Assembly (NCBI GenBank): GCA_028284235.1
Contig: JANQSC010000013.1
Location: forward strand, 1 to 64,000
Length of the DNA stretch: 64,000 bases
Reading direction: 5' to 3'
DNA from: Opitutaceae bacterium
Lineage (GTDB): Bacteria > Verrucomicrobiota > Verrucomicrobiia > Opitutales > Opitutaceae
Below the pieces are notes generated by a model. The model searched no databases, had not been told where the DNA came from, and saw only the letters and a list, made by a program, of their open reading frames with translations. Every line of letters begins with the position of its first letter. Positions within the stretch are counted from its first letter, which is position 1. Positions 61,844-64,000 of this stretch are shown in pieces. The translations under genes and the position numbers were made by a program.

Positions 61844-64000
61844 ATGAAAAGCAAAAAAAGGAAACCAACTCGTTATAAATCAATCGGACTTATCACAAAC
61901 CTATCCAAGGGTAGGTTCCCTATCGCGGATAAACTCAGGGTACAACACTCATCACCAGAACGCATAATCGAATTTTTCGACTTAGCCAGTCGACTAGTAG
62001 GATTCAATAAAAGACTGCTTTTCCCGAACCCTTTTCCCAATACATACGGGGGACTGAAGTTCACATACACCTCCAAATCAACACCCAACCTATCTAGCGA
62101 ATTAGTTTGGAGTCTTAGTCTATTAAATATCTTTAAGAATGAACTTTCTGAATTCATATCGAAGAAAGAAACACTAGAAACACACATCTTACTGGGAGAT
62201 GTTCCTTCGGCTTCTAAGGCACTAAGCAACCTCATCGATTCGGTCGGATACAGTTACTATACTCTTCAAACAGAGTTGCTTCTAGCCCAATCCATGGGTG
62301 GACTTGAAAAAAATAAGCAGCTTACAAAATCGTTAAGGGAATCTGGAATCGATCAATATCTAAACATTTTGCTGCAACTCTGCAGTTTAAAACACGAAGA
62401 AACCGTCACCGCTTCCGGATTCTCTAAGTACGCAGAAGCGATTAGCCCATTGAAGGTTGATAAACCCCACTACGGTCACCATTGCCTTTATTACAAGCTA
62501 GAGCAGAACACCATCTCTAAAGATGACAATCTTTCATGGGTTCTCAATTTCGACAACAACAACTCACTCGTTGATCTCTATGAATCAACATTGAGCATTC
62601 TGAAAATACTGATCGTCAGAAACAAACCGATTTCAAGCCACGTAAAGAAAAAACTATTGAAACTAGCTGAGACGATCCCGGACAACAGGTTAATCAACAT
62701 ACACAATGCAATCCATCCAGAAAGTCCAATCATAAGTGATTGGCACACGTCCCAGGTACTACCCATCATCGAAGAGTACACCAAGGACAATCACGAATAC
62801 GTTCTCGAAAAAATCATCACCCTAATCAAACAAAAACCATATTTTCTGGACCTGTATGAGCTACTAATAAAATCAATAGACTGTAGCGGAAGAACAATAC
62901 TTAATATAGATATAACTCCTGAATCGTCACCAGTTAACACAATCTTCACTAACTTAAGAGATATAATCACCAAGTCATCTAAAACCAAGTCGGCACTAGA
63001 ACGAATTCACAAATATTCTAAAACGCTTTCTCATACAGCCCTCGGAGAAGCTCTCAATGCTTTTTACTGCCAGCACGCAACTTCCACCTCCTCCAGCGAG
63101 CCACTCAAACAACTGATAATTTCTACTACGGGATCAACGCCCAAGTTCTCTAGATTGATTGAACCTCAATATCGAGAAAAATACCTATCAAATTTTTCAT
63201 CATTAGCATCAGCAACGGTCTTCAATTTCACAACTACAAATGCAGTTTCCACAGGAACGGGAAACAACAGACATGCCCTCTACAATGCCGAGTATCTGCT
63301 AGAGACAAAAAATTATGACGGTGCTATTCAGCTATTCAATTCTGTGTACTATGACACCAACTCAACCTCTTTTCATAAAGAAAGGGCAACTGTTGGACTA
63401 ATTGAAACCTACATTAGGTCAGACCAAATTCAGAAAGCACTAACAATTGTTTCAGAGACAATCGTCACAAATAAATATCTAATATCATCGCTGAGTCTCA
63501 GCCCTCTCTTTCACGCATTTCGTGAGATTGACCACAACAAGGCCAAGACAACACTCGACTGGGTAGTTTTCGTTAACCATTACACAGAGTCGTTACCACT
63601 GAAAAGCCGGGACCACTCAATCATCTACGGCGCATATGCGGATTTCCTCGACTCCATTGATGCAGCTCGACCCAGCCAATTGATACCAACTACGTTAGAA
63701 GGCTCAACGAACGAACGCAAACTCTTGTACTTTCTGTCATATGTGTGCAAACCAAGCACACTTGAAGACGATTACAAATTCGAGAACCAAGATGATGTAG
63801 AGAATGAACGAATCAGGATTTGCACATTAACATCCCAATTATCCACCGATTACAGAGATAGACTATCAGAAGAAGCAATTAACATTCTTCGGAATATTCA
63901 AATCAGAAAGCTCGTACAAAAAATAGATGAAAGTAAAATTTACGTCGATACTGAATCTATTTTCGAGTCACTCGACCCTACATTCTTCGAGCAATATCAA
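61844..64000 (+). CDS. Large AT-rich gene of unknown function, 3' end outside window
   Basis: Starting at the ATG at 61844 the frame is open to the last base of the window, 719 codons without a stop. I translated it by eye. It begins KSKKRKPTRYKSIGLITNLS and is Leu, Ser, Asn and Lys-rich. It has no signal peptide, Walker motif or transmembrane helix that I could see. A region near residues 480-545 looks like two or three TPR-type helix pairs (LYNAEYLLETKNYDGAIQLF, TVGLIETYIRSDQIQKALTI), and the end of the visible part (INILRNIQIRKLVQKIDESK, IYVDTE) is helical. Base composition and codon use (many AAA, ATA, TCA) differ sharply from the GC-rich neighbours, so recent transfer is likely. It starts 8 bases after a terminator. 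A defence-type accessory protein is possible but not shown. Confidence 0.82.
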   Translation, partial: MKSKKRKPTRYKSIGLITNLSKGRFPIADKLRVQHSSPERIIEFFDLASRLVGFNKRLLFPNPFPNTYGGLKFTYTSKSTPNLSSELVWSLSLLNIFKNELSEFISKKETLETHILLGDVPSASKALSNLIDSVGYSYYTLQTELLLAQSMGGLEKNKQLTKSLRESGIDQYLNILLQLCSLKHEETVTASGFSKYAEAISPLKVDKPHYGHHCLYYKLEQNTISKDDNLSWVLNFDNNNSLVDLYESTLSILKILIVRNKPISSHVKKKLLKLAETIPDNRLINIHNAIHPESPIISDWHTSQVLPIIEEYTKDNHEYVLEKIITLIKQKPYFLDLYELLIKSIDCSGRTILNIDITPESSPVNTIFTNLRDIITKSSKTKSALERIHKYSKTLSHTALGEALNAFYCQHATSTSSSEPLKQLIISTTGSTPKFSRLIEPQYREKYLSNFSSLASATVFNFTTTNAVSTGTGNNRHALYNAEYLLETKNYDGAIQLFNSVYYDTNSTSFHKERATVGLIETYIRSDQIQKALTIVSETIVTNKYLISSLSLSPLFHAFREIDHNKAKTTLDWVVFVNHYTESLPLKSRDHSIIYGAYADFLDSIDAARPSQLIPTTLEGSTNERKLLYFLSYVCKPSTLEDDYKFENQDDVENERIRICTLTSQLSTDYRDRLSEEAINILRNIQIRKLVQKIDESKIYVDTESIFESLDPTFFEQYQ

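Noticed and set aside
62578-62988. Short minus-strand frames in the AT-rich end region
   Set aside because: They lie inside the long plus-strand frame that starts at 61844 and have no supporting features.

Overview
The window is a 64 kb piece of a GC-rich bacterial chromosome, most likely from the Verrucomicrobiota (Opitutae-like, probably aquatic). This is an inference from gene content. It has an LL-diaminopimelate aminotransferase (the DapL lysine/peptidoglycan route common in the PVC superphylum), chlamydia-like ribonucleotide reductase subunits, a NfeD/FloA cluster, a GldA/F/G-type ABC operon with a DUF4340 protein, and a Lys/Ala-rich histone-H1-like protein. Few genes have clear Shine-Dalgarno sequences. 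The cell is inferred to be Gram-negative and flagellated (LpxI, Wzi-type barrel, SecG, two flagellins). No rRNA, complete tRNA, CRISPR array, transposase or phage module was found.

Layout. 1-1.7 kb: two tandem flagellin genes, the first cut by the window edge. 1.8-4.9 kb: an ATP-grasp enzyme and an unrecognised membrane-anchored P-loop NTPase. 4.9-7.7 kb (minus strand): an active HtrA-type protease beside an HtrA-like protein that lacks its catalytic residues. 7.7-13.4 kb: leuS, lpxI, a BFN-domain nuclease-like protein and a Wzi-like outer-membrane barrel. 13.4-24 kb: dihydrouridine synthase, sufT, sppA, cstA, an uncharacterised conserved protein, a two-domain polyphosphate kinase 2 and xylulokinase. 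24-25.7 kb: the histone-like gene and an AT-rich intergenic stretch. 25.7-33 kb (minus strand): LolA-like protein, secG, dapL, nitroreductase, nadB-nadA and folE2. 33-46 kb: small membrane protein, WalJ-like hydrolase, pyruvate kinase, two glycosyltransferase-type proteins, a DUF255 thioredoxin-like protein, the nfeD-nfeD-floA operon and an aldose epimerase. 46-57 kb: nadC, birA, then a five-gene operon (ABC ATPase, permease, GldG-like, DUF4340, AsmA-like). 57-61.8 kb: nrdB-nrdA behind a promoter with a candidate NrdR box. 61.8-64 kb: one AT-rich open reading frame of at least 719 codons that runs off the end of the window.

How the genes fit together. nadB, nadA and nadC form the whole de novo route from aspartate to nicotinate mononucleotide, split over two loci. 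The SppA, HtrA, NfeD/FloA and LolA-like genes all deal with membrane or envelope quality control. nrdB/nrdA supply dNTPs, and their sequences point to a class Ic (Mn/Fe) enzyme.

The signals most worth a second look are these. The octamer CGTATCCA is strongly enriched and strand-polar whichever way the genes point. A Leu sits at the NrdB radical position. A ribbon-helix-helix-like domain is joined to an H1-like tail. birA seems to begin at a non-canonical ATT next to a low-complexity repeat. Several families of palindromic intergenic repeats are present. The final AT-rich gene looks foreign.
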